Shown here one piece after another: positions 23,801-34,794 of a stretch of 64,000 nucleotides of DNA (positions within the stretch are counted from its first letter, which is position 1; every line of letters starts with the position of its first letter). Both the position numbers and the translations under genes were made by a program. The DNA is from Litoditis marina. Taxonomy: Eukaryota > Nematoda > Chromadorea > Rhabditida > Rhabditidae. The DNA lies in assembly GCA_964036275.1 (NCBI GenBank), contig OZ038438.1, forward strand, positions 6,888,978-6,952,977, written 5' to 3'. A model generated the notes under the pieces. That model was given only the letters and a program-made list of their open reading frames with translations. It was not told where the DNA came from and searched no databases.

Positions 23801-25556
23801 CTTGTGCTGAGAACGATCTATCCACATGTTTGTAATATTTGTGTTTGTTAGCTAACTCAGAGCATTAAAGTGTAGGGTTTGAAACAGAACACTAAATCTA
23901 ATTTTGTATTTCGCTAAACTCCTGCAATGAAATATTGTTTGTTATAGAGTTTGCTTTTTCCAAAGAATTGTACACGGTGTATGTTGCCCTATCCCGGTGT
24001 GTTTGAGTTTGATCCTGTCGTTTTCGGTGGAATTTTGGAAAGTCTGGCTTGTAGCAAGTTCAAACTACAACAAGAATTTGGGGACATCCTATACATGGCT
24101 TTGATTACATTTCACTGGTAGATAGTGGTAAGAGTTACCTCCCACTGCCTCCTTTTGTGATTAGAAAGAGTTCGAATCTCCTGTCTGTGAGCACGGGCAA
24201 GTGTCGTTTTATTATTAACCACACAGTTGTCTCCCTCCATTTCGCCTGCAATCGACAATTTCTCCTAAATATGAGTTACTTTTTCCTGAGTAGAAAATCA
24301 CAAATTTTCATTGCTTTTGTAACAATCCGTTAAGGTGTAAGCTTGACCAAGAGGTACGCGATTTTCGATTTTCTAATATAAAAGTTTGTGTGTCCGCGAA
24401 GATTAACAATGTGATACCTCCGAAGAACGGGCAGACGCATTTTCTGTCCAGACAGGGAACATATCTGGCTTCTTCTTCTGTCCAATCGAACGGAATGAAC
24501 AAATCCTCATCGGGAACAAAGTGTTTACCGAATCCAGAATTGTCGATATCTGCCACCTCCACCTGAGTACGGTCAGCAGTTACAGTTTTGTCAAGTTATG
24601 GCTTATCCGCTAAGAATATTCAGTTTTCTCAAACCATCGCGTGAGATTATCGCATGGTACCTCCTAAGTAAAGTTAATTAGATGTCTCAAAAATCGGATG
24701 CTTAACTAAACGATTATTGGAAAAATGCTAACGAACTATTTCGCTGGTTCCCGCGAGGTAGTTCCCGCGACATAACCCAGGTTTTTGGAAGATTACTACG
24801 TTGTCAGTAGAATAATGATAACTCATAATAGTGCTGGTTGATTGCGTACACACGCGCAACGTGTAAGATACATCATCATTCGTGCATGGGCGAAGAAAAA
24901 TCACGCAACTGCCGTTGTTTTGTCATGGGTTAGTAGTATATGACACGTTAAATTCGACGACAGTACTGATTGTTATTTGAGGGTAGAATTTGACCTGTCA
25001 GGGGACATTTAACGGGTTGTATACCACTTGTGTTACGTGAGTAGCCCATTGATTGCAAACTATACATCGTTACGATGTAATCTACAGACAGAGATTGAGT
25101 CAATAAGAAAACCAGTTACATTACAATTCTAGGGTTCGCTGCACTATACAGTGGTTTTGCTCTATCCCACTGTGCTGTGGTTTGATTCCGTTATTTTAAA
25201 GTAGGACGATTACGTGCTCCAATCTCGGCGCGTCAGTCCTTTAAACTGCAATTGAAAAATGTATTGCAGTTTAAAGGACTGACGCGCCGAGATTGGAGCA
25301 CGTAATCGTCCTTCTTTAAGGTGGAAATTTGTGAGTTATGGGTACCGAAATCAAACTACAACTATGGCTTGGACACTTACTACTATTGAAGAAAAAGACT
25401 AACCCGTGAGTGATCAGAGTGTGGCACTCTGAACCAGGGCTGCTCGAAGCGTTGAGTGTACGAATTGTTTCCCAACACAATTTGGGTCTCGACCACAAAT
25501 CCGAGTGTGACGACGGCGCAGAAGAGGAGAGCTCCGACAAACAGAGCCCTGCGCAT
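20840..25556 (-). CDS. tyrosinase (type-3 copper oxidase), secreted or membrane-anchored
   Basis: Tyrosinases oxidise phenols to quinones at a binuclear copper site, as in cuticle or eggshell tanning. Exons in order: 25556-25404, 24562-24418, 24245-24139, 23733-23615, 23443-23257, 22966-22838, 22493-22421, 22186-22083, 21709-21617, 21365-21262, 21026-20840, giving 466 residues. Residues 2-22 are a basic start plus hydrophobic signal or anchor segment. CuA ligands fit H154, H160 and H169 (motif [14 protein letters not shown]); PYWD is at 192-195; CuB ligands fit H297, H301 and H324 ([14 protein letters not shown]). The tail has [24 protein letters not shown] and a cysteine-rich block with [11 protein letters not shown], as in nematode and mollusc tyrosinases. 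All copper ligands look intact, so activity is plausible. An upstream coding exon cannot be excluded because an AG acceptor lies 12 nt before the ATG. The intron before exon 7 ends in AAG. Confidence 0.93.
23970..24095. mobile_element. family A inverted-repeat element (copy in tyrosinase intron)
   Basis: Opens with a GGTGTATGTTGCCCTATC-like end and carries the GTTTGATC-type core, then the inverted CAAACTACAAC motif. The same arrangement recurs at about 5487-5550, 12175-12300, 25130-25390, 52990-53130, 57000-57310, 58170-58300, 58930-59025 and 61690-61815, mostly in introns and spacers. The family appears to be a short non-autonomous element with inverted ends. Confidence 0.7.
25130..25390. 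mobile_element. family A element interrupted by a family B hairpin element
   Basis: The left part starts with TAGGGTTCGCT and the GTGGTTTGATTCCG core; the right part has ACCGAAATCAAACTACAAC. They are the two halves of one family A copy split by a 124-bp palindrome at 25196-25319. The halves resume cleanly on either side of the palindrome, which makes the order of insertion clear. The composite lies within tyrosinase intron 1. Confidence 0.75.
25196..25319. mobile_element. family B hairpin element (near-perfect palindrome, about 124 bp)
   Basis: Two arms of about 50 bases (AGGACGATTACGTGCTCCAA and onwards) are perfect inverted copies around a short centre (TGAAAAATGT). TTTAA-type sequence lies at both edges. 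A second, more diverged copy is at 51113-51237 with the same centre and the same outer ends. Near-perfect arms suggest a young insertion; it could fold into a long hairpin RNA if transcribed. Confidence 0.85.
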
Positions 25557-28224
25557 CTTCGGATGCTCCTACATAGAAAGTGGTTAGAAACAGAGACACT
25601 CCGTATCATACGATCATTTTGTAATAGAAACACTTCAACTCGGTCCAGCGAAGCCTACGTATAGGTTATGCGGTGTGCTTCAGTCTATGATCCGGAAAAC
25701 AACTCTACCACTATTGGTGAAATCTATGACGTTTGAAGACACGATGACCCTAAACTTTAGTTTTTCGAACGTGTCACTGATTTCAATCTTCAATATGTTG
25801 ATTTTGCATGGAAAATGTCCCTTATTCCCTATAAATAAAGGTTATGACATTGAAGTGGGGGGTGATCGCAGAGTGGATGTTTCAAAATTCTGAATACCAA
25901 GCAGTTTACTATCAAACCCTGTTTCTACACGTGATAAGTGTACAGTGAGCGTACTGTTCCATCAAAATATAATCTGGGACTAAATGAGATTCTACTTCAG
26001 CTCCGCTTGGGGAGCACGAAAACGAGAGAGTGTGAGGAAACAGAGCTCATTCGGACAGAAGGGCGATTGAATGTATCAACTAGTTGGTTACCTTACTAAA
26101 TAGCTTCTCCCTCAAGCCCGACATGATAAAGAAGAGAATAGAGAGGAATGCTGATGATGGTTTTTGTCTCACCTCGTCCATCGATATGTAGGTCATCATG
26201 TACAGTATTATGAATACTGTTCAAATACACGTTCAGACCATCTCCAGTCAATTTCAGCCGAAAGCAAATAATAATAACGGAAATAAATAAATATGACCGC
26301 GATAGAAAGTTCCTGTAAAAGACATTATAGAATATGGTTATAAAAGGCAAGAGCATAACAACAAAGGTGTGCGAAGTGAGTTGATACTTACAAGAATGGA
26401 AAAATCGCTCGTAGTAATTTAATATGTTAGCTTATTAAATGTGCTTCAGCAAAACTCCCGACTTTTTCGGCATGTCGAAATTCGATTTGAAAACTCAGCG
26501 TTTTCCTCCAGTTGGTTGTACTCGATGAGTGATAACAGGAAAAAAGATTGTATTGTAAACCCTTCTTTTATGTTTTTTTATTGTAATTTTTTTTCGTGTT
26601 GTTACCGTCAAGTTGTACCAGAACATTTAATAAATAAACAACCACAAAGTACCCAGCACTTCGGGAATCTCTGTGCCCATAAAACAGCTATGAGCGAGAA
26701 GTGCAAATGTAACATTTAGACAAGTTTTGCAGGACCAGTGTGAACGAATTCAATTCTTGGTCGACTTTGAAAACAACACAAGCTCAAAATACAAAAATGA
26801 TGCAGCTCACCGCAGGCGATGTAGCGATGGACTGCGGATGAATGTGAACATGAAACAAAAATTGGCCCCATACACGGAACCGTGCCAATACGAAAACCAG
26901 TACCTTTGTCTGCCGCGCTTGGAAGTGATGTAACAAATGACGTGGCGTCTCTCTAGAAAACGTACTCTTGAAGTTCTAGCCACTATCATGGTCATTCTTT
27001 GAACTCTGGATAGTTACCAGCATCTAAAACAGCATCTAAAACTAGTAGAGACCAACATGTACAGGCGCTTCAGAAACCACGTTTTACAGTGCACAGAGTT
27101 GATCAAATGTTACATTTCGAAAAACCAACTACAAACACATTGGGATAGAATAATATACACCTTATTGGCTTGCTGTGAAAAGAACGAGCCCTTCAATGAT
27201 TAATCGGCTGGATCAAAGCACGAGGTACTACGCTGGTAATTTTGTGTTGTTTTTCGATCGTCAGAAGCATAAGTACAACATTGAAAACAGTACGTAACTC
27301 ATGAAATGTGTTGGTAAATAGCTGCACGGGTCATTTGTCCCCGGCACGGAAGAGATGGTTGATGAACTTATCGCAATGGTCATTTTGGTACGTATAGTAG
27401 GTGGTATATCTCTCGCGCATTTCACGTGCGAGCTCCTTCACGAGATAATTAAAAAAGGGTTGGTAGTTGATTTTGCAGAAGTGCACCTCAATCACATTTC
27501 TGCCAACTTTCTGCGATTGGCCAGCTAGAAAAGCGAGAGAAAATGAAGGTCGAGAGCCGCAGACATGCTGAGACAGTTTGGCTCTCTCTGACCTGCACAA
27601 CTGCAACAAGTAGCACATCGACTCTCTCGTTCACAGAAGCGGCCGGCTAAATGAGACCTGTTCGAGACGACAATTGCACTGTGGGCCAAGCTGGACCTGA
27701 TTTAAATCTACCGAGTTAGTTGCTGATGGTGAGCTTTTACCGATTCGACACATTGCCCTAAACCAACACTCTTGCGCGTCACTAGTCTCGTGAGATGATC
27801 TTGACCTCGTCGACCTTAGCCAAATGAATACTGGAATTTTTTCATGTCATCTCGAAGGTGATTGCAGACTAGTTCCCGTGAGATCTCGCATGCTTCGAGC
27901 CTTCAGTTCAGTTTCGGGACAGTATGTAGTGCCTAGGTAAGATCAGTGTAAACATATTCTCATCAAATAAGTTGTAATTCTTATTTGTTAGCGAAATGTG
28001 ATTTGAAAGTTTTGTTCATTACCGTAGCGGTGTTCAACGTGCGACTAAAGAGCGTGGTGACCATGTTTTTTTGAATAACGAATGGTATCCATGGAGCTTC
28101 CGGAAGAAGGAACGACAATGGACCTACTTTTCTTCTTCACTACTGTTTTCAAAATATACAATCGCCCTTTTGCTCTTATTTTAATTAAAGCAGAAGATTC
28201 CTTCAGAAATTCATACGGTTTCAG
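25557..28224. other. spacer between divergent tyrosinase and PMP3 genes
   Basis: About 2.7 kb. Two pieces look partly coding but could not be assembled: plus 26720-26932, whose frame has four cysteines and follows a TTTTGCAG acceptor, and minus about 27490-27331, ending LFRAGDK before a TGA. The block at 27510-27650 resembles the palindromic insert at 57060-57240 (shared CTGGCCAAT, GAGAGAGTC and AGGTCAGAGA pieces), so it is probably a mobile element. Nothing else is recognised. Confidence 0.4.
27510..27655. mobile_element. diverged palindromic element related to the insert at 57060-57240
   Basis: Contains TTGGCCAGCT at the left, GACCTGCACAACTG in the middle and ACTCTCTCGTTCA on the right, matching in order and orientation pieces of the element inside GOPC intron 4. 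It truncates or overlaps the open frame at 27331-27618 on the minus strand, so that frame should not be read as one exon. Confidence 0.5.
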
Positions 28225-28678
28225 ATGTCGAGTGATTCGAATAAAATCGTCGAGGTCCTTTTAATAATTTTCTTTCCGGTAAGTTCACTTTTTCTCCAAT
28301 AATCGGATTTTCCACTAATTTTTTTAATTTCATCAGCACCGCAAAGCGAAGTTGTGCACATTAAGCTGGACTGAAAAAATACAGTTGAACTGGTACGGGA
28401 TACGAACGTGAGGATGAAAACATTTTATGCTAATGTCCGGATCCAAGGGGTTCTTGGTTTGGCTCAACTCATTGATATGGCAAACAAATTCTTGATTTTG
28501 TATTCAAGCCTGAGTGAGAAAATTTTATTTTATTACGTGTCCGTCTATTTTACAGCCACTAGCCGTTTGGTTTCACGACAAGTCTTGCGGAACCCCGGTG
28601 TGCATCAACATCCTACTTCTCTTCCTCTTCTGGCTCCCCACAGTCATCCATGCGGTGTGGCACTGCTTCATTAGATGA
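28225..28678 (+). CDS. PMP3/UPF0057 family small membrane proteolipid
   Basis: Two exons, 28225-28278 and 28556-28678, encode a complete 58-residue protein. Members of this family (yeast PMP3, plant RCI2) are small two-helix membrane proteins that affect membrane potential and salt or cold stress response; several nematode paralogues exist. Diagnostic features are an N-terminal hydrophobic helix ending IIFFPPLAVW, the central Cys-Gly-Thr and VCINILL motif, and the second helix with FWLPTVIHAVWHCF. The length matches the family's usual 52-60 residues, and the intron falls exactly at the conserved FP/PLAV junction. The ATG immediately follows a TTTCAG acceptor (28219-28224), pointing to a 5'-UTR intron or a trans-splice site. 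Confidence 0.93.
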
Positions 28679-29333
28679 TCCCGAATACTATACACAAATG
28701 CTCCCGACCCCTCCCCATCAGTACATGTTGTATGAAATCATTCATCTTCTTTTTCCAATCCCCCACTTTCTTCCGATAAAGAATGTAATATTTTGCACTG
28801 ATGTTATTATTACACGAAACTGAGCGTTCTGAACGTCTATTGATAAAAGAGTTCTTCCATAACGTCGGAATTCCTGTAAGGAGTTTTTCATCCTGAATAC
28901 AGTGCGTATTGGGAAAACTTTTCGGAGAGCTCATGTTTTCCCTGAAACCTGGCAAAATAGGATATTTTTGATAGTCATGGTTTTTCACTTCAGTAGCAAG
29001 CGTGTAAACATCATAACTTTACAATTAGCGAAGGAGATCGACGAACTGGTGTACTCCCAATGGGTCCACTCCCAATGAAGTGGGAAAATGAACAGAACCA
29101 AATACAACCAGTGGTGAATAGATCTTTATTGTGCAAAAGTTATTCGTTTTCAATAAGATGTTGTGTTTTCTGCCGATCTGTGTCTGAGTTGTGCATTGTT
29201 GGATGTTGAAAACCTGCAAAAGAAAGATCAAACAACGTATTGAGCTGTCAGAATATCCCCAAAACTTATGATTATAAAGTTCATCACGATAATGCTGAGA
29301 AAAACGTACCAAGTATGTTATTTACACGTTGAA

Positions 29334-29595
29334 TTAATCGGACTCTCCAGCCATCAGCTCCCAGAATTCTGAAAGTAAAAGAAATGAACCATGTATCTAC
29401 AACAATTACAAGACATCAGAACATCGACTTATATGGTACCAAGCCGGGAAGACCCGTGAATGTATTTGCATGGAACTTCGTGTCACGTGTGATTTATGAC
29501 GCACGCAGAATTGAAAACCTATTTTTTCAAACGTTTCTTTTCATTTTCGTTTAAACAGTTCTTTCAAGGCCAGTGAAAGTGTGTTTGAGAGAGAG

Positions 29596-29626
<31 letters not shown>

Positions 29627-29627
29627 T

Positions 29628-29715
<88 letters not shown>

Positions 29716-32021
29716 CCCGACAAACCTTCGAATTCGATCTTTCCAGAGCCGTCCTCGTCAATTTCATCTACAGCCTCGTCGAGTTGTTGATCGGTGAGGT
29801 CGTCGGCGATCTCCTTCAGAAGAGCCTTCAGAGTGGCGCGGGCGATGTATCCGTTGCCCTGCAAACACAACACTAATAATAGGAGTAATAACAAAAATAA
29901 TATAATACTTATAGCAGAAAACGAATAGAAGACTAATCATGTATTATCAAATATCAGTAGCCTTTCAACAACGCGGCGGGCTTGTGGAGGGCACCCCAAC
30001 TAGCGGGGCCCGCGGCTAACGGTATTTACTACGACAATCTTCGGACATGCAGTGACAGTTGAATTTTCCAGAATCTGGAAAGGGATGAGAAAAAACGGTC
30101 AAAGCTGTGCAATCTTTTAGAGTTTTCAGTCGTAAATCGAGGATTATGGTTGTGCATACAAATCCAACTACAATTCTTGTTCACACACTCCATCGCAGCG
30201 TGCCTACAAATCAAACTACAATTCGAATCCAGACTAACCTCCTTGTCGAAGAGGCGGAATGCCTCTCGTAGTTCCTTCTCGAGGGTCTCCTTGTCGACGG
30301 TGTTGGCCACGGTGTACACCAGGGCGCAGAACTCGTCGAACTCCAGCTTTCCAGAGCCGTCGGCATCGAACTTGCGGACAAGCTTTCGCAGCGTCTGAAA
30401 TTCATAAAGTTCGCAGTATCTGTGTGTTTGAACTGCTTTTCGGGTTGTATTTGTGAGTGCAAATCAGAAAACTCGATCATAGAGCGGACCATGAGAAATA
30501 GAATCAAAGCTTTGAATAATATAATCACAGTGTGAAAAAGTGTTCCAGAGACACAGATAAGAGTGGGCGACGATTCAGCTAAAACACGTTGAGCTGCTAT
30601 CTATTACTCAAGTAATGTTCATAACTGAAAGTTCATAACTTCACGATGGATACTATGTATGGATGAAATATGATTGGTCAAATTAGAAAGAAAATTACTC
30701 AGATAGTTTGTTATACGAGACATAGGCCCGAAGTGTTTTAGCTGAATCGTCGCCCAATCAATATTTTTTATTGCAGCCCGGTCAACCAAAAATAGGGAAC
30801 TCAAGTCTTGAAAAGTTTAAATTAATTTCATTCACCAAAGCAGAGAAAAGTAGGGTGAGAAAAGGTCAGAGTATCCAATCACGTATGTCACAATGTCTGG
30901 CAAATTTACACGTTTCACGTGACCAGTTCAACTAGTTTACGGGTAGTCTAGGGAATGTAGTGTTATTTTAATCATTCCCAGTGAAGACATCCCGTTTTTA
31001 ATCAACAAATATATGCTGTCTCGAAATACAGCCCAGCGGTTGTGGTATTGATACGGTAGTTAAGTCAGAGCATTTGTCAGAACAGTCGCTTTAGTATAGA
31101 ATGTATACAATATTATTACATCTTTTTTCACCTATGTTCTTTTCACCATTCTCGTTTTTGGCAACCTTTCGCGTTTCAAACTTTCGTTCCGTTATTACAC
31201 ACTGTGTAATAAATATTTGATTTGATTTGAACTAGTTTTACCTTCTCGTCGAAGTCCTGTTCCATTCCGTGCATGATCTGACCGATTTGGGTGGCCATGA
31301 TGTATCCCTGCTTTCCACGATCGAAGGCATCGAAGAACTTTTGGTACTCTAAAGTTACATATTTCATTTGTTCACAAAACATATTGACGAAATAGAGCAT
31401 GATGAAAGCTGAAAGCCAAACGAACCCTCAATCTGGGAGCCGTCAATTTCAGCCAGAATCTCTTCGATATCCTCTGCCTGTAAAAGAACTAGTTATTGAA
31501 ACAAACTTTTCAACAATTAAATATGAGTGGTCAGCGTGTTGTCTTTTCTCTGGTTCTTATTGATTGAAGTATTACACTGAGCTCAGTTGGAAGGATGGGT
31601 GCTACAACAGATGCGAGCGTATGTAGCAATTTACTATGAGGCACGTATACACGTTGTTGAATTAATAAAGGATGAAATTGTCAACAGTAACGTGAATGTT
31701 TGTCTTGAAAACTGTGATAAGGAAGATGCTATTCAGTCATTATTTGGCGCGCTATCTAAAACTTCATAGCTAAGCGTTGGAGATTGCATAGGAGTGATAG
31801 GAATAGTATCTCGGCGAATACAGACAATTTGCAGTATCGAAACTATCAGGAAAAACATGTATTGATGAAGTAATTTTCGTAAAAGAGATTTTTCGAGGAC
31901 AAATTTCACCCATCGCGAACTAATTCCATGCCCGTTTGACAACAGAATGAAATCCGATCGAATAGTAGATATTCGGTCAACGTGATACATAAAATACGAA
32001 TTAAAAACGAGAACTCACCAT
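29334..32021 (-). CDS. pat-10: troponin C (nematode PAT-10 type)
   Basis: Troponin C is the calcium sensor of the thin-filament troponin complex. Exons in order: 32021-32019 (start codon only), 31477-31426, 31348-31242, 30394-30239, 29858-29726, 29368-29334; 161 residues, the length I remember for C. elegans PAT-10. The N-terminus AEDIEEILAEIDGSQIEEYQ is nematode-like. EF-hand 2 (residues 64-75, DADGSGKLEFDE) and EF-hand 4 (140-151, DEDGSGKIEFEE) are intact. EF-hand 1 (from D28) lacks acidic residues at positions 3 and 12. EF-hand 3 (from D104) has Glu at position 3 and Thr at position 12, so both are probably non-binding, as usual for invertebrate troponin C. Exon 1 consisting of ATG alone and the GA/CT microsatellite just inside the last intron are notable. 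The ATG is 5 nt after an AG. Confidence 0.96.
29588..29711. repeat. (GA)n microsatellite, about 120 bp
   Basis: An almost pure GA tract with a few interruptions. On the gene's strand it is a CT tract starting about 15 bases after the donor of the last troponin C intron (donor at 29725). Frames through it translate as Leu-Ser or Arg-Glu repeats and are not genes. Confidence 0.97.
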
Positions 32022-33412
32022 TGTGTCTACGGTAAACCGAAGTGAGGATATCTAGGGGCGGTCGGTTAAGTAGGCACAGGCACGGGGGCGGCATTACAAC
32101 ATAGCAGCAGCCTTACGGATACACCCTCAGGGAATACAATACATATTCGTTTATTGGGGGTCAGAAAAGAGGATAAAACAAAGGAATGGCAACTTCTGGG
32201 AGCTGACCACCCTCAAGTCTGTTGGGTGCAGCCCGCACGAGATATGTTGAACCTCCACCTTTTGACATGTGTCCAGCCGCCGAGGAATCTCAAGTTACTT
32301 CGTCGTAGTAATTATTTGGATCTTCAGTCTCCGCAAAAACATTGTTTTCGTTGTGAACACCTCATTTTGGTTGAAAAACTCGGTTTTAAGTTTGAGGTTA
32401 ATTAAATGATCCTGTCTATTCTTCGATAATTGTAGTTACACGAAATAAGAACCATTGCGTGAACTCTCATTCATCGGAAAAATATTTACAAATATCCACT
32501 TTAGAAACCCATGTAGTTCTGTTTATACTATATTATTATTCCACCACTATTTATACCTATAATTGTTGACTTCCAGTCTGGATGTTGAATCATGGAGCAC
32601 AGTAGTAAAATGATAAAAGTGGCGAGCCCACTTTTCACAATCAGTTATATTTTGGCCGAACAGTTTGAACTCATTATGTTCCACCATAGTTTACATCATT
32701 TACAGATTGTTTAAATGGTTTACAGAGTGACGTAGTTTACAAGATTGCTCTGCTGGAAGTAGACCTTTCAATGACACATTCACCTTGCTTTCTTGTTCCA
32801 CTTTTCATTGCTTGTGATTGAGTTCACCAGTTCATGCTATATATTCAAACTTAGCCATCTGATCACCATTTCAATCAACGCTCCCTTAGTAAGTTGGTGG
32901 CGCATGTAATTCGCAATCCCATGAATAAGTATTCGTCATAAATGTTGAATGTTTTATTTATCATTGTTTACTTTTATGAACTCTGTTATTATTGTATGCA
33001 AATGAACATGTTATCAATGTTATTATAATTAGGGCCATATCCCTAGGTTCGTAGTAGTGTGGTCAGAAAAAGATAAATATCCAGCAGTGTAATACGTAGT
33101 GTTGGTTGGTCGGCAGACGCGTCTCTGTTCCCATCAAATCAGCGTCATTGTAGTCCGAAGAAACAAGAGAAGAACAAGTTAAAAAGGGGAACACACGAAA
33201 ACAAACCGGCTGCTCCTCGAAAACGCAACATTTGAGCTAAAAAAACCGAATAGTCGATAAGACATCAGAATTCGAGAACGTGCAAGCATAAGGTACACAT
33301 CTTCTAGCAATTCCATTTACTTCCAAGCTTTGTGAGAGTTGTAGCAACGGTGAATGGGAAACATGACGACTAACAGGTTCATTCATGGTACAAGTACGGT
33401 ATCTGTTTCGCT
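32022..33412. other. intergenic spacer upstream of troponin C
   Basis: About 1.4 kb between the lectin-domain gene's stop and the troponin C start, both on the minus strand. It should hold the troponin C promoter. Open frames here (for example plus 32154-32405) lack splice context or family motifs. I see no repeat or RNA gene. Confidence 0.45.
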
Positions 33413-34794
33413 TCAAATACGAGCAGGTTTCTTGCAGACGTACTTGCGCACCTTTAGTTCACAGTCGACCTGCTGCCACCTCAATCGCCAGCCAGCTGCG
33501 CCACGCTACAATAAATGGAACGATAATAATGGAATTAAAATGAAGGCTTTAAACATAGTCACAGTGTGAAAGTAAAATTACAGTAAAGGGAAAGAAGAAT
33601 AGACGTGGTACGTTTCGCCTGTAATAATCGAACTTTCGTGAAGCATCAAATGAAAAATAAACCGAGCCCTTATTCGGACGTTCTTTTTTAATGTACAAAT
33701 GTACATTATTCATTTGCTGTGATAGTCCGCCAAGCATATACCACGTGATCGCTATCCAAATTTGGAGAAAAACATTTTCATTCAGCACTTTTCCATGATC
33801 TGAATACACCAACCTGAACTACGCATTTCGAATCTAGCTGTCTTGGCTCCTCTCCCCAGTTGGTGTAATCGAGCTGCGAGTTATCGGTCCAAAACCAGCT
33901 GTGGTTGAAGTGTCTCAATCCGATCCAGGTCATATCCTTCTCGTCTCCATCTCTCACCGCCGTCGTATATAGTCCTGCAAGATTTCTTTATGGTCCCAAT
34001 CACCTCAACGAGGACTTGATTCGCCGTCATGTGTCTAATTTGATAGTTTGGAAGACTATTCACCCACCATTAAGAAACTCATTTTCTTCTTTGGAGTGAA
34101 TGGACGAAATATGTGCGTTGTTGCGGGTACAAGTAGATTCTGCCGCTTTGAAGGTTTCGTAATGACCAGTCTGTCACAAAAAGAATGTAGTTTACCGAAT
34201 CATGTGTAACGTAAAACGTAGTAAAACGATAAAGCGAATGGAAGTTCCTCATTCAAGTAGGTTATTCAATATGTTCTGTTATATTTTATAGGAGTAGAGA
34301 TTAGTGTTCCCTTATAGAACGGTTAAACTTTGAACGGGTATGATCGCGGAAGCCGTAAAATCCGTCGCATAACTACAACCAACATGGATTATGTAAAACG
34401 CTTTCTCATCTGAACGGAACGACACAAATAATGAAGCAGATTCACAGTAGGGTAATACCTTTTGCTGACGATACCTCGCAATATGTCAAATTTGCAAACC
34501 TCAGACCACCTACACAGTTGTACTGTTTGTGGGGTGCATATTGTTGGTGCACACGAACTTTCCGAGAACAAAATGTACATTATCTGTGCGAAACTTACAA
34601 AATAACAGGAACGAGTAAGGTTGAAGTACTTCCAAGCAGTCTGACAAGGCTCGATGTTTGCCGGATGCACTAAATTTGAAAATGATATCTAATAAAATCA
34701 ATATTAAAAGATTTTCCCTGACTGGATTTTACAAGAAGAACACACCTATTTGCTGGTAAAAATACAGCAGAATGACACGGACAATAAGTTTCAT
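33413..34794 (-). CDS. secreted C-type lectin-domain protein
   Basis: Five exons (34794-34746, 34669-34599, 34170-34068, 33974-33814, 33505-33413) give a 158-residue protein: a short hydrophobic signal peptide (MKLIVRVILLYFY) and a single C-type lectin-like domain. Six cysteines fit the long-form fold: EPCQ, SCYF, STCT, SKCV, VDCE and YVCK. The core WIGLRHFNHSWFWTDNSQLD and YTNWGEEP are unmistakable. The calcium and sugar residues are not canonical: EPR replaces EPN/QPD, and WQQVDC replaces the usual WND. Calcium-dependent sugar binding is therefore doubtful. Secreted single-domain lectins of nematodes often act in immunity or at surfaces, but no specific role can be read here. The start is the first ATG after an AG acceptor 19 nt upstream. 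Confidence 0.9.

Noticed and set aside
29541..29894. Frames of Leu-Ser or Arg-Glu repeats over the GA tract
   Set aside because: Products of a microsatellite inside a troponin C intron; only 29858-29726 is exon.
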